In this document: piece after piece, positions 47,606 to 59,077 of the stretch
Layout of the letters: each line of letters begins with the position of its first letter
How positions within the stretch are numbered: the stretch's first letter is position 1
Translations under genes and position numbers: made by a program
Notes under the pieces: model-generated
What the model was told of the DNA's origin: nothing
Database searches by the model: none
Seen by the model: the letters and a program-made list of their open reading frames with translations, nothing else
NCBI GenBank assembly: GCA_028583415.1
Contig: CM053273.1
Coordinates: forward strand, 84,720,522 to 84,784,521
Length of the DNA: 64,000 nucleotides
Direction of reading: 5' to 3'
DNA from: Protea cynaroides
Lineage: Eukaryota; Streptophyta; Magnoliopsida; Proteales; Proteaceae

Positions 47606-48884
47606 ACATTAATCCCTTTTGTGAGGTGGTGGTCTTGACCTCTGTCGTCTTGCCTTTGATGGCTGCTAGTTGTAACGATCCCATATGGGCTTCTTCTTTC
47701 TCGTCATCCTTCTCCTCTAGTAGAGCTGATAATGCTTTTCTCTTGGGGCATTCTCCTGTCCAATGGGGTCCATTGCAAAGGAAACACGGGCTTGATGGCT
47801 TACGCGTATCTCTTCTGTCTTCCCTTGGTCTACCCTCCTTGTGTGATGAGGGGGTATCCGCTCCTTCCTTCGAATGAGACTCTTTGGATGACGACTCTCC
47901 CCCACTTCTACCGTTGTATACCTTCTTGGGCTTAGAGGGCTCTTCCCTTTTGTACTCTAGTAGGGACTCCGCTGTTGCTATGGCCGAAGCGACATCTTGC
48001 ACCCCACGCCGTTGCAATTCTTGTGCGGCCCATCCTTGGAGTCCATTCATGAAGTTGAATAGTAATTCTTCCTCAGTCATACTCGGGACATCTAACATGA
48101 GTGTCGAGAATTCCTTTACATAGTCCCGAATAGACCCAGTTTGCTTGAGTCTTTTGAGACTCCTTCTTGCCAAGAATGTAGCGTTCTCAGGATAGAATTA
48201 CTTCTTTAGCTCTTTCTTAAAGCTATCCCAAGTATCTATAGTGCACGTACCTCTTTCCATGTCTGCATGCTGCCTACGCCACCATAGAGTAGTTGTATCT
48301 TTAAGGTAGAGAACGACAGTTTGCACCTTCCATGGCTCCTCAAGTGAGATTGCCTTAAAATATCTTTCCATTTGCCACAAGAAATTATCGACTTCTCGGG
48401 CGTCTTGTCGTCCATCGTAAGACATTGGCTTTGGCACCTCCACCTTAGGCGCCTCCTTAGGGGTAATGGCTCCTCCAACTACAGCTCGTTTACATAATGC
48501 CCAATCGGCTCGCATTTCTTGCATTTGGGCTTCAAAGGTAGCCAATGTTTGCAATATTTGAGCTTTGAGAGCATCGAACTCACCTTGTAGATGTGCTGTG
48601 GTGTTGCGAACGGTTTGGTCGAGCCCTTCGAGTCGGCCATTGAACTCCTCCTTGAGTTCTCCCAAGCGGCCTTCGAGCTCCTCCTCATTTAGCTTTACAG
48701 CATCGACCCTGTCTCGGGTTTCACCCGTAACTACCTCCACGCGATGTAGTCGTGCCTCCATCGCACCTACCAAGTCTATGGACTTGTCCTTGCTCCTCTT
48801 GCTCTTCCCTACGTTGGGGTTGGCATCCCTTCCTCGGTCCTCTTAGGGGTACACTACGTCGTACACCTCCAAGTTGTTCGACAT
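47583..48884 (-). pseudogene. Chromovirus gag, two in-frame stops
   Basis: The frame starts at ATG 48884 (MSNNLEVYDVVYP) and meets a TAA after 13 codons. It continues with a coiled-coil region (LEGRLGELKEEFNGRLEGLD) and then the gag core: PMSYDGRQDAREVDNFLWQM, LKDTTTLWWRR. A second TAA stands at 48195-48197, followed by RDYVKEFSTLMLDVPSM and LFNFMNGLQGWAAQEL. The zinc knuckle is CFLCNGPHWTGEC, the CX2CX3HX4C variant common in this clade, followed by PKRKALSALLEEK. Gag forms the virus-like particle and packages element RNA. Both stops look like single-base changes. Confidence 0.9.
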
Positions 48885-48922
48885 GATGGCTATGCTGCTG
48901 CACAAGTGTCTCCCTCGTAACC

Positions 48923-48937
48923 TGGCTTTGATACCAA
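48923..48937 (-). promoter_or_regulatory. Primer binding site, initiator-Met tRNA type
   Basis: On the minus strand, directly inside the 5' LTR, TTGGTATCAAAGCCAGG matches the usual TGGTATCAGAGC with one change. It primes minus-strand DNA synthesis in the element. Confidence 0.8.
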
Positions 48938-48938
48938 A

Positions 48939-49392
48939 TGTCACGGCCTTAGTGTAACTAAGCTGACCATGCGGCACTTAGTTGCTCACAAGCCTTATTG
49001 AGAACTAAGTAAGCCTAAGAGAGTAGAGAACACAAGAGAGCTTTTAGAAGAATGGACTTCTATTGCAAAGATCTCTTATAATGCTTGAGTACAGAGTGTG
49101 CAGAATGCCTTGGCCAAATGAGGCTAGCCATATTTATAGGCACCCTTATGTACAATGAAGACTAAGATTATGTACAAGTGTCTATAATCTAACGGTTAAG
49201 AATGTTCTAGGAGAGTGGTCTAGAACATTCCCCATTTCTAAAAGAATTCTAGAAAATGTAGAAACTTCTAGAATTTTCATATGTACAAAAGATGTGGAGG
49301 TTTCTAGATAATGGACCAACCCACTAACCCATGTGGCATACCATGGGCCATGTAGACGGAGCGGGACACGGAGCAGGTCGCGGGTCGTGACA
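48939..49392 (-). repeat. 5' LTR of the chromovirus
   Basis: 454 bp, TGTCACGGCC..GGGTCGTGACA in plus orientation; about 4% different from the other LTR. Confidence 0.95.
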
Positions 49393-49482
49393 CGTCGCAT
49401 CGGTGTCAGGATGCGGTGATAAATAAGCAAGGGTTCTCGCACCTTGGACCAGTGCGGGTAAAGAAGCTAGTCTATAAGCGTA

Positions 49483-52400
49483 GGATTAGACTAGCATCTT
49501 GGAACATAGGATCCTTAACAGGTAAGTCTAGAATTGATAGATGTTACAAGGAATAGAAGGATTAACGTAGTTTTTGAAAGGGTAAAAAAGCTAAGGAGTT
49601 TGGATGACTTTATACTTTGGTATACGGGGGATAAAAATAATAGTAACAGAGTGGGTATAATAGTGGACAAAGATTTAAAGAATGATGTGGTGGATGTGAA
49701 AAGATATGGTGATAGGATTATAGTTATCAAGTTAGTGATGGGAAAAGAGATAGTCAATATAATTAGCACATACGCACCCCAATTAGGATTGGAGTAAGCT
49801 ATAATTTTGGGAATACATGGATGGATTAGTGTAAGGTTCTGGTTAAGGAGAAAAGATTACAATAGGGGGTGATCTGGACGGACTTGTAGGGGGAGATCAT
49901 AGAGGTTATGAAGACGTACATAGAGGATCTGGTTTTGGAGTGAGGAATGAGGTGACTTCAATTTTATATTTTGCTATGGCTTATGATTTATCCATCGTAA
50001 ATACATACTTTGAAAAGAGAGAGGAATATCTAGTCACCTTCAAAAGTGGGCATCATAAAAGCCAAATAAATTTTTCTAACTAGAATGTCTGATAAGTTAT
50101 GTAAGGATTGTAAAGTTATACTCGGGGAGAACCTAACCACCCAACATAGATTATTGGTCATAGATATATGTCTCACTACGCTGAATCGTAGGAAAGGTCA
50201 GGTTTTTTGCCCTAGGATAAGGTGGTGGTGCTTAAAAGGAAATACCTTGAAAGCTTTTACTGATAAGGTGGTTAAACAAGGAATGTGGGACTTTGACGGA
50301 AATACTAATATAATGTGGAACGAGATGAGTGCTTATATTAAGAAAGTTGCTAAAGATGTTCTAGGTGTATCGAAAGAAAAACGTCATTCCCCTAAAGAGT
50401 CTTGGTGGTGGGATGATGAGGTTCAAGTAGTCATTAAAGCTAAGAAAGATAGTGTTAAGACATGACAAAAGACTAAGGATATAGAGGATCTAAAAAGATA
50501 TAAACTTGCCAAAAATGAAGCAAAAAAGATTGTGAGAAAAATAAGAGCAAAAAAATATGAAGATCTTTATAACAATCTGAGCCCAAAGGAAAGAGAAAAA
50601 ACTATCTATAAAACAATTAAGATGAGGGAAAGGAAGAGTAGATATTTAGACCATGTTAGATTTATTAAAAGTGCAGATAGTAGAGTTCTAGTAAGGGATT
50701 AAGAGATTAAAGGAGATGGAATGATTATTTCTATAACCTACTAAATGAAGACATTTTAGGTAATAGTGTCCCAAACTGCTACATTACCCACCATGACACC
50801 ACATGTTGTAGGTATATACATAAACTTAGGATGACAGAAGTGAAATAAGCTTTAAGGAGGATGAATGTAGGCAAAGCACCAGGCCCAGATGAGGTCCCAA
50901 TAGAAGTTTGGAAGAGCCTAGGAATGTATGGAGTATCTTGACTATCTAAGTTGTTCAATAAAATAATGAGCTAAAAAAAATGTTAAATGAATGGAGGAAA
51001 AGTATCGTGGTTCCGATCTATAAAACAAAGGTGATATTCAGAGCTGCAATAACTACAGAGGCATAAAACTAATGAGTCATACCATGAAACTATGGGAGAC
51101 AGTTATTGAAACCCACTTGAAAAAAGAAACTACTATTACAGAGAACCGGTTTGGTTTTATACCAGGTAGATCCACGAAAGAAGTTATATATTTGCTTAGG
51201 AGACTCATGGAAAGATGTAGAGAAGGCAAGAAGGACCTCCATATGGTCTTTATTGATCTAGAAAAAGCTTATGACAAAGTTCCTTGAGAGTTAATCTGGC
51301 AAGTACTATAAAAGAGAAGCGTTTCAAGCAAATATGCGTACATAGTTAAGGATATGTATTATCATAGTTGTCAAGGAAACAAAGCAATCCAAGGCGTTCG
51401 GGGCCATCCTGGGCTCCTAGGCGCCTAGGCTTAGCCTAAGGCGTTCCTAATGTATTTTTTTTATTTCTAAAATATTAATGTTATATTAATGTTTATATAT
51501 ATATACAGCATTCTGCATAAATAATCAACATTTAAGACATAACTTAATTAATATAAGAAAACCAACAAGGCACCAAATAATGAGTTAAGTAGGCAACACA
51601 TATTTATAACTAACATTTGCGTATTTTTAACAAATTTGACTAAAGTGTAACTCCTTTAATATAGATCGGATTCAAGCAATCTCGAATTCGTTACAAAGCT
51701 AGCACAATCAGCTTTTCAAAAAATCCAAGATTGCTTGAATCCGAGTTATAATGAAAGAGCTATACTCTGATCAAACCTTGTTTGGAGTACGTGAATGCTG
51801 TTTAAAGTCGTCTAAATGTAAATTATTTTTTAGGCATCAAAGCAAGAGATTATTTTGACGCGCTTTTGGTTTTTAGTGATGCTTTACTATAATAAGATTT
51901 ATGAAATTTTTATTTTAAAAAAAACCTAGCATTTGGAAGTTGAAAATCGCCCCCGCACCTAAAAATACGGTTTTTGTTCATGAACTCGAGGGATGACTTT
52001 TTATCCTTCTGAAATTTGAATTTTAGACTATTTTTATTGAATTCAAATTGGAGGGGGGGTATTTGCTTATTTATGAATAATATCTTAAGTAAATGAATAT
52101 TTACTTCAATGATATTAGTCATAAATAAGTACTGCCTAATAAATGTTGTTTCTGTCTAGCCTAATAAATCTTCTGAAGAACATTCAAAATGACACATTGA
52201 AAACAAGGCGGTCGCCCAGGCACTCTGAGTCCAAGGCACCCTAGGCGATGCCCAGAGTGCCCGGGCGACCGACCGCCTTTTTCACAGTCACAAGGTGCCC
52301 AAGCGCCTAGGCTCCAAAAAATGCCTGGACGCCTAGGCACGCCTAGGCGATACCTTGACAACAATGTATATTATAATGTGGTGACTAGTGTGAAAACCGT

Positions 52401-53310
52401 GGGGAGGGGGGTCAAGGTCGTGAATTCCTAATTACAATGGGGTTACATCAAGGATCAACTTTAAGCCCTTATTTATTGTCCCTCATTATGGATGATCTAA
52501 CCAGAAACATTCAAGATGAAGTTCCTTGGTGCATGCTTTTTGCTGATGATATTATTTTTGGTGGATGAGACAAAAGCACTAATGCCAAGTTAGACCAATG
52601 AAGATCAACATTGGAATCAAAAGGGTTTTAAGATAAGTAGAACGAAGATGGAGTATATGGTGTGTAACTTTAGTCACATAAAGACGGATAATGAGATGGT
52701 GAACATTCATAAGAGGGACATACAACAAAGTGATCATTTTAAGTATCTAGGTTCAATCATAAACAAGGAAGGTGATACAGAGGATGATGTTTCGTAGATG
52801 ATTAAAATAGGATGCATGGAGTAAAGAGGTATGACTGGAGTGTTGTGTGATTGGCGTATTCTTTTAAAACTTAAAGGAAAATTTTATAGGACAGTTATTC
52901 GACCGGTTATGATGTATGGTGAGGAATGTTGGGCAGTTAGGAAGCATCATATAGATAAACTTAGGATAAATGAGATGATAGCTAAGATGAGGATGTTGAG
53001 ATAAAGTGTGGCAAAACTATGAAGAATAAGGTAAGGAATGATCGTAATAGAGCTGATTTGGGAGTAGCACCAATACATGATTAACTACGAGAAAGTCGTT
53101 AGAGATGGTATGACCATGTTTAATGGAGGCCATTAGATGCTCTCGTAAAGAGGATTGTTTTGATTCGGATTGAAGGATCTAAATGAGCTACGGGTAGACC
53201 TAATATGACTCTAAGGGAGGTGGTAAAGAAAGACATGCATAGCTTAGGCCTTGCTTCAAGTATGACATTGAACAGAACTAATTAGTGGACAAGAATCCAT
53301 GTAGCCGGCC
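49483..53310 (+). pseudogene. RTE LINE endonuclease-reverse transcriptase, decayed
   Basis: The endonuclease starts with RIRLASWNIGSLTGKS (49483-49530), then, after frameshifts, LWYTGDK, VGIIVDKDLKNDVVDVKR and NIISTYAPQLGLE (49534-49797). RT is recognised by MNVGKAPGPDEVPIEVWK (~50865), ENRFGFIPGRST and MVFIDLEKAYDKVP (51140-51287). After the 1-kb hAT insertion it resumes at about 52370 with VVTSVKTV, a GLHQGSTLSP-like segment and CMLFADDIIFG (~52530-52562, the catalytic Asp pair), then a C-terminal region with YLGSIINKEGD and GRPNMTLREVVKKDM. Many stops and frameshifts. RTE proteins nick target DNA and copy their RNA at the nick. Confidence 0.85.
51363..52366. mobile_element. 1004-bp non-autonomous hAT inside the LINE
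   Basis: Left end CATAGTTGTCAAGGAAAC; right end in reverse CATTGTTGTCAAGGTATCGC. Flanks TGTATTAT (51355-51362) and TATATTAT (52367-52374) match at 7 of 8. Both ends carry GCCTAGGCG-rich subterminal sequence (51410-51435; 52185-52350). The LINE frame continues on either side. There is no transposase inside. Same family as the big hAT and the 132-bp MITE. Confidence 0.85.
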
Positions 53311-54613
53311 CCATTTAGTTGGGATAAGGCTTTGTTGTTATTGTTGTTGTATTATTATATTTATTATTTGTATTTTTTAATTAGATTCTAAAACTAACAT
53401 TTAGATTGGCTTTGTGTCCAATAATGTATTGTACACAAATACATGGAATCATCAAGTTTATATTGTCTTACCAAAAAAAAAAAAAAAATCAAATTTATAT
53501 TGCATATGGAGACAAAACACCATTTATTTGAAAAAAAAAAGAAAGAGAAAGCTCAAACAGACCTCTTCTTCTTCTTCTCTATTGCAGGTCTGCAATTTTT
53601 TTTCCTCCTTCTTTACAACGCTCTTCTCTGCTAAAGGCCTGCAATTTTTTTTCCTCCTCTGCAATGCCAACTGATTTTTTTTTTTGGTCGAATCTCGATT
53701 CTTGTTCTTTTCCTCCATTCTTATTTTACTTTTATGGTTTTTATTGTAACAAGCTGAAATATAAAGTCCAAGTAATTTGTCCAAGAAGGAGTCATGATTT
53801 TTTTTTTCTTTTCTTTAGGAGTTTTAATTGGTTCAATTTGTTTGGTTTTTAGTTAGATTTACTTTTGTTTTAAGTTTTCCAATGAATCTGTTTAACTCAA
53901 AGGGGCATTTGTTAATAGTTTTAGGAATTTTAGAGTGAGTCGAGTGACTCGAGTTACTTTTATAAGTAGGGCTGTATTCCCATACAAATTTATCCTGATT
54001 TTTGGTTATTAAATTTATGGTTTGGTGTAAAAGATGGTCTCATGTCCTTTTGTTTGATGCGTAAACCAGTGATTTGGTTTAGGTAAAAAGATTTTCTCTC
54101 CTTTTTTTAAAGATCTCCTTTTCTATTGCTTTTATTTAGTATCAGTTCCTCATTCATAAATCTGATTCCAGTGATTAGTCTGAAGCTTTGAATATGTCAT
54201 GTACCCCTTCTCTCTTGCTCAGAAGCTCATTACACCAGGCTGTTTGGTTTGTGATCACTGCTTGCATTAGATGCTATTGTCAAGAACTGAAGTATGAATG
54301 AGTGATCATAGTAGTGGATTCAGTAGGGTTTGCATTGTTTACTGAGTTGATTTGTTTTAGATTTTCTTCTCCATTTTTTAGGAATTTAGTTGTTATAGAA
54401 AGTTTCAGGAATGTATATTTCATTATCTGCATCATTTTTTTGGCAACAATCATAGTATAACCTATTTTAGATTTTCTTCTCCATATTTCATTTGTTTATT
54501 TTGTTTTTCCTGCTGATTGCTGGATGATTATATTTAAATATTTTAAATTTTTTTATTGTGTTACTTTTATGCAGTGTGGATGTGATACTGTGAGTCTGTG
54601 ACTGATTAACTAT

Positions 54614-57190
54614 TTGGAATCTTGGATTTTGGATTTTGGATTTTGGAATACTAGTATTGACAATATGGTTGGAACTGGTAGTAATTTTTTACCCAATGTA
54701 CTGTCAAGCACTGCTGAAAACACAATGAACACTTCAAGTTCAACCATTGATCCAAGCAAAGATCCGGCCAGGAAGGTCAAAACAAAGGATCTTGGATGGA
54801 AATATGGTTATTGGCCAGACTTAGCAAACAAGGTTGTAGTTAGATGTAGTCTGTATGGCAGAGATTGTAATCAAGGGATTAAAAGGTTAAAGCAACACTT
54901 GGCTGGTGGTTATGGAGATGTAGCCAAGTGTACAAAGGTTTCCTTCGAGAAATCTAGGGAGATGCATGATTTTATAATGAAGAATAAGAAGAGGACTACC
55001 TTAGATTTGGATGATCTCATGGATAATTTAAATATACCCATAGATGTTGAAGGCGGAGCAGAAGGGCAAATGCAGGCCCCGACTGAAGAAGTTCCTGTGC
55101 CTAGAGCTATCCCAAGCTCTGGAATAAACGCTAAAAGAAAACAAGCTTTGGTCCAACAACAAATAAGTGGACCTATGGATGTTCTTATGAGGTGAACTCC
55201 TGAAGAATTGGTTGACGAAAGGCGGAATCCCAAGAAACTTACACAAACAACTATGCAAAAACCAGTTCAGATAAACTGAACAAAAAAAGATTGTTGATAA
55301 GCATGTTGCTAAGTGGTTTTATAAGTATGGGATTCTATTTAATACTATCAAGGACAAGGACTTTGAGATTATGGTTGAGTACATAGCACAATATGGGTCA
55401 GGTTACAAGCCTCCATCATATCATGAGTTGAGAGTGCCTCTCTTGAAGCCTGCAAAGGAGGAAGTAGCAGAAATGGAAAAAAAAAAATGAAATGTATTAG
55501 AAGCAGTATGGGTGTACTCTCATGTCTGATGGGTGCACAGACAGAAGAAGAAGACATCTCATAAACTTCCTTGCTAACTGTCCAGAGGGGACCTACTTCA
55601 TAGAATCAATAAATGCATCCCAATATATTCAAGATGCTAATTGGTTGTTTCAATTGATGGATAAAAAAATTGAAGAGATTGGAGAGGAGAATTTTGTCCA
55701 AGTGATAACAAACAATGCTGCAAATTATAAAGCAGCTAGGACATTACTAATGAACAAGAGGTCTCAAATGTACTAGACGCCTTATGTAGCACATTGTATT
55801 GACCTTATGTTAGGGAATTTGAATGTATTCAAGGGGACAATAGCAAAGGGCAGAAGAGAGTCACAGGTTTTATTTATAGACACACCCGCCTTCTGAGGGC
55901 AAGAACTCGAGGGAAAGAACTAGTTAGAGCTAGGGTAACCAGATTTGCTACATCATTTTTTTACTCTTCAGAGCAAGTTGAGAAACAGAAATGCTTTGAA
56001 GCAATTATTTGTTTCTGATGATTGGATGAAGATCAATCTGTCATAGACAAAGATAGGGATGAAAATAGCTGAAACATTGCTTTCCATCCAATTTTGGGAT
56101 AATATGTAAGATTCTTTGAGAGCATCACAACCCCTTATTATAATATTGAGAATTGTGGATGGGGATGAGGATCCTGCAATGCCTGAAGTGTACTTGGCAA
56201 TGGAAGAGGCCAAAAAAAAAAAAAGACACAATCCAACTTTGCTGATAAAGGAAAACTTTGGAAAAGAGTTGTCAATATTATTGAAAAGTGCTAGGAGTGT
56301 CAGATGGGGCGTCCTTTGTATGTTGCCGTTTTGTTTCTTAATTCTGAGAAATTCTTTGAGTACACAAAGAATGATTATATTAAACATGGGGAAATACAAT
56401 GTGTATTCAATGAAATACTTGCAAGAATGGTGTCTAACCCAATTTTGCAGGACAAGATTTCTAATCAGGTCAATAAACAAAATGAAGGCACATTTGGAAA
56501 AGAAATGGCAATCAGACAACGAAATACTATTAGTCCCTGTAAGTAATCTATGACTTTAAAAAAGAGTTGTTTAATTGTTTAAGTAATTTATGACTTTAAA
56601 AGAGTTGTTTAATTGTTTAAGCTGTAAAATTTTAAATTATATGGTTAACTACTATTTACTATGGTTTAGTTTGTATGTTATACTTTATAGTGAGATGGTG
56701 GTCAACACATGGAGGTGGGACCCCTGATATTATGAGGATTGCATCCCGAATTTTAGGCCTATGTTGCTCCTTTTGGTTGCGAGCGCAACTAGAGTACGTT
56801 TGAGTTTGTAAGTACTAAAAACTAAGTATAAATTTTATTTTTTAAATATTAGATTTCTTTGTCTCTATTTTTAAAGAAGAATGACATATTCTATATTGCT
56901 TATAATTTCAGATACACACCAAGAAGAGGAATAGACTAGAACATCAACGTTTGAATGATCTAGTCTATATGCAATATAATCAACGTATTGAAGAAACGTT
57001 TAGGGCAAGGCGTGAGCAGTCAATAAGACCTTATGATCCCCTAGTGCTAGATGATTTGGACTGGAGTAGTGAGTGGATGACTAGCCAACAAACGGATATA
57101 GTCCATAATGGTTTCACATGGGCCAATGTAGATAGAGCGATTAGGGCATCAACATCTGTTGAGGGGGGGGGGGCATTAAAGTAACAAGAG
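54614..57190 (+). pseudogene. hAT transposase with BED finger, decayed
   Basis: First piece (54614-55195): KTKDLGWKYGYWPDLANK, then GIKRLKQHLAGGYGDVAKC, the plant BED zinc finger. The first ligand pair reads CSLY instead of CxxC, so one Cys is lost. Then HVAKWFYKYGILFNTIKDK and the DUF659 core near 55290-55490, MSDGCTDRRRRHLINFLANC (55522) and FVQVITNNAANYKAA. The C-terminal hAT dimerisation region appears as WWSTHGGGTPDIMRIASRIL across ~56698-56750 (another frame) and continues with HQRLNDLVYMQYNQRIEE (56939-57184). Several stops and frameshifts (55193, 55487, 55773, ~56530). hAT transposases cut and paste DNA with an RNase H-like DDE core and make 8-bp duplications, as seen at this element's ends. 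Confidence 0.85.
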
Positions 57191-57607
57191 CTCAAGCTTC
57201 TGCCAGCAATGTCAACGCACGTCATGTGAGGGGAAGGGGTTCCCTTGAAGACGACTCTAATGGAGAAGATATTGAAGGATGTTAATAATGATGATGAAGA
57301 TGTTGATGATGATTTTGGACAGAGGTCTATGGATGATTCTAGAGGGGAGGAGCAAGAACAACAATTGGGCCCTACTTTATTGGAAAATTTTTGATGTTTG
57401 ATAGTTGATACTTTGATTAAACTTAAAGAATTTGAATTTAGATATGGATTTTTTTTATTGAGTTGTTATATCTTATTGCATTGCGTAGGACCGAGCTTGA
57501 TTTTAAATGTATGAGACTATGAGTATTTCACTATTTCCTATCTTGTTGGCTTGTTGCATATATTTTTAATGCAAGATTTTGAATATTTATACTTTATGAT
57601 TTTTTGA

Positions 57608-57679
57608 CTCCCCAAGTAGGATTTGAACCTACGTCCTACCAGCTATAATTCGGCCGCTCTGGTACTGAGCTACTGAGGA
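57608..57679 (-). pseudogene. Decayed plastid-type tRNA-Asn inside the hAT
   Basis: 72 nt on the minus strand. The acceptor TCCTCAG pairs with TTGGGGA; TAGCTCAG and AGAGCGG of the D-arm and GTAGGTTCAAATCCTAC of the T-arm are plastid trnN-GUU in wording. The D-loop has lost its GG and the anticodon loop reads ATTATAG, so the anticodon would be TAT, not GTT, and its stem is poor. It is a pseudogene derived from plastid trnN, or from the plastid-derived mitochondrial copy. It lies 415 bp from the hAT's right end. Confidence 0.7.
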
Positions 57680-58179
57680 ATAGAGACACATACAGTCTAT
57701 ACACTTATTATAATATCACGGAGGTAACAACAATATAATATTTATTGAGTAATTTACATCTTTAGATCTTTACGGCATTATAGACTTGCACTCTTGTTTC
57801 TTCTTTTATATGCTATTATGTTCTTAGTTTATTGCTTTGTGTTTTTTTTTTTTAATTATAAATATGCTTTTTTAGTTCTTACATTCTATACTTCAATCAT
57901 TATTTCTTTATTTTCTCATATTAGGTTATGCCTTAAATGTTGATTTTTGATGTAGCATATTGTATTATTGCATATAATATATAAATATAAATATAGCATT
58001 AATATTTTAGAAGGAAAAAAAAAAAACCAGGAATGCCTAGGCGCTTAAGACGGCCTCCAACGCCTAGGGTCGCCTTGTCACCTTGAAAACTATGATGAGG
58101 AGCACATAGCACTCTAGTAAACATGCAAAAGAGTAGAATTTTTTGTGGAAGCTAAAAGGTTACAACAAAAGATACACTA

Positions 58180-59044
58180 ATGTAATCCAACCTCAACCCA
58201 CACTATAATATGTAACGGACAATTGAAATTGATTACAGGTAGCCACCGATTGGAAAGAACTCACAAGGTGATCCAAAGAAAGGGGAATCTATTATAGATA
58301 ATGGAACAATGATCTATCTCAAATCAAGGGTCTCTCACCCCATTGCATCTCCTAGGAACTCAATGTACTCAATTGAATAATTTTCATATTATTTCTTCAA
58401 TGCCTCAATTGAGATGGACTACATCATTTGAATAGAATTGAAGATGAGCCTACTAATGGCAAGCTTGAACTATACTAGGCTAGTAAATAATTTTGGATAA
58501 CAATGCTGTAATTAAAGGAAACAAAGACTACCAAAATAAAAGAAATCCCAACAGCTATTTAATCTTTTTAAATGAACGATTGCCATTTGTGATGCTTGCC
58601 ATTTGAGAATATGATCTTCCAATATTTCCATTGGGAGATCTCTTCCAATATTATGCGCCTACCAATAATGTGTTTGCCATGTTTGTGAGATTCACACCAA
58701 CCTTCATACCAACCCACTTGCCATGTTAATGAGATTCACATCAACCCTCACACCAACCCATGATCCATGTGGGTTATTTGAACCGCTTGCGACCATATTT
58801 GATGCCCGTAAACCGATCTACATCAACTCCCCCGGCTCAAAAACATTCGATTCCGATGAATGTAAAACTGACTTGTAGAGCTCATAGAGATCTAGATTGA
58901 GGCGTCGGAAATCCTTCGCATGGATCCATGTACAATTGTGGTCTGGGCTTTGATACCAAATAATGTAGAGACAGTTCCCAAAACTCAACAAATTAGGAAC
59001 CAGCCTCACAATAGGATCTGTGAACAGTAACCCGTGACTAGTAA

Positions 59045-59077
<33 letters not shown>

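Larger units (their letters stand above)
43838..49392 (-). mobile_element. Ty3/gypsy chromovirus (Reina-like), 5555 bp
   Basis: Two 454-bp LTRs with TGTCAC/GTGACA ends, an initiator-Met-type primer site, a purine tract, gag with a CX2CX3HX4C knuckle, then protease, RT, RNase H, integrase and a chromodomain remnant in gypsy order on the minus strand. The small size and short LTRs suggest the Reina clade. By eye the LTRs differ at about 17-18 bases plus two small indels (~4%), so it is not recent. No clean 5-bp duplication is present: left flank CTGAC, right flank CGTCG. Confidence 0.9.
43589..53350 (+). mobile_element. RTE-type LINE inserted in the hAT, itself interrupted twice
   Basis: A 14-bp target duplication ATTATTATATTTAT lies at 43575-43588 and 53351-53364. 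The 5' leader has repeated units like GTGGTGAAAAATAGGCAAGGG, which flank both sides of the gypsy insertion (43760-43837 and 49393-49435) and prove the LINE was there first. The 3' end is GGGATAAGGCTTTGTTGTTA followed by a TTG-rich short tandem tail instead of poly(A), which fits the RTE clade. Interrupted by the gypsy element (43838-49392) and a 1-kb hAT copy (51363-52366). Without these it is about 3.2 kb, near full length. Confidence 0.85.
42595..58094 (+). mobile_element. 15.5-kb hAT element with nested insertions
   Basis: The left end CATAGTTGTCAAGGCATCGC and the right end in reverse, CATAGTTTTCAAGGTGAC, are inverted. A perfect 8-bp target duplication ATGAGGAG lies at 42587-42594 and 58095-58102. 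Subterminal CCTAGGCG-type words are present at both ends. Transposition genes: a decayed BED/hAT transposase at 54614-57190. Cargo: a BRI1-like fragment at 42915-43515 and a tRNA-Asn remnant at 57608-57679. Without the LINE (9.76 kb with its passengers) the element is about 5.7 kb, a usual autonomous hAT size plus cargo. The right flank does not resemble PTST exons. Confidence 0.85.

Noticed and set aside
57608..57679. Functional tRNA gene
   Set aside because: D-loop GG lost, anticodon stem poorly paired and anticodon changed; kept as a pseudogene.
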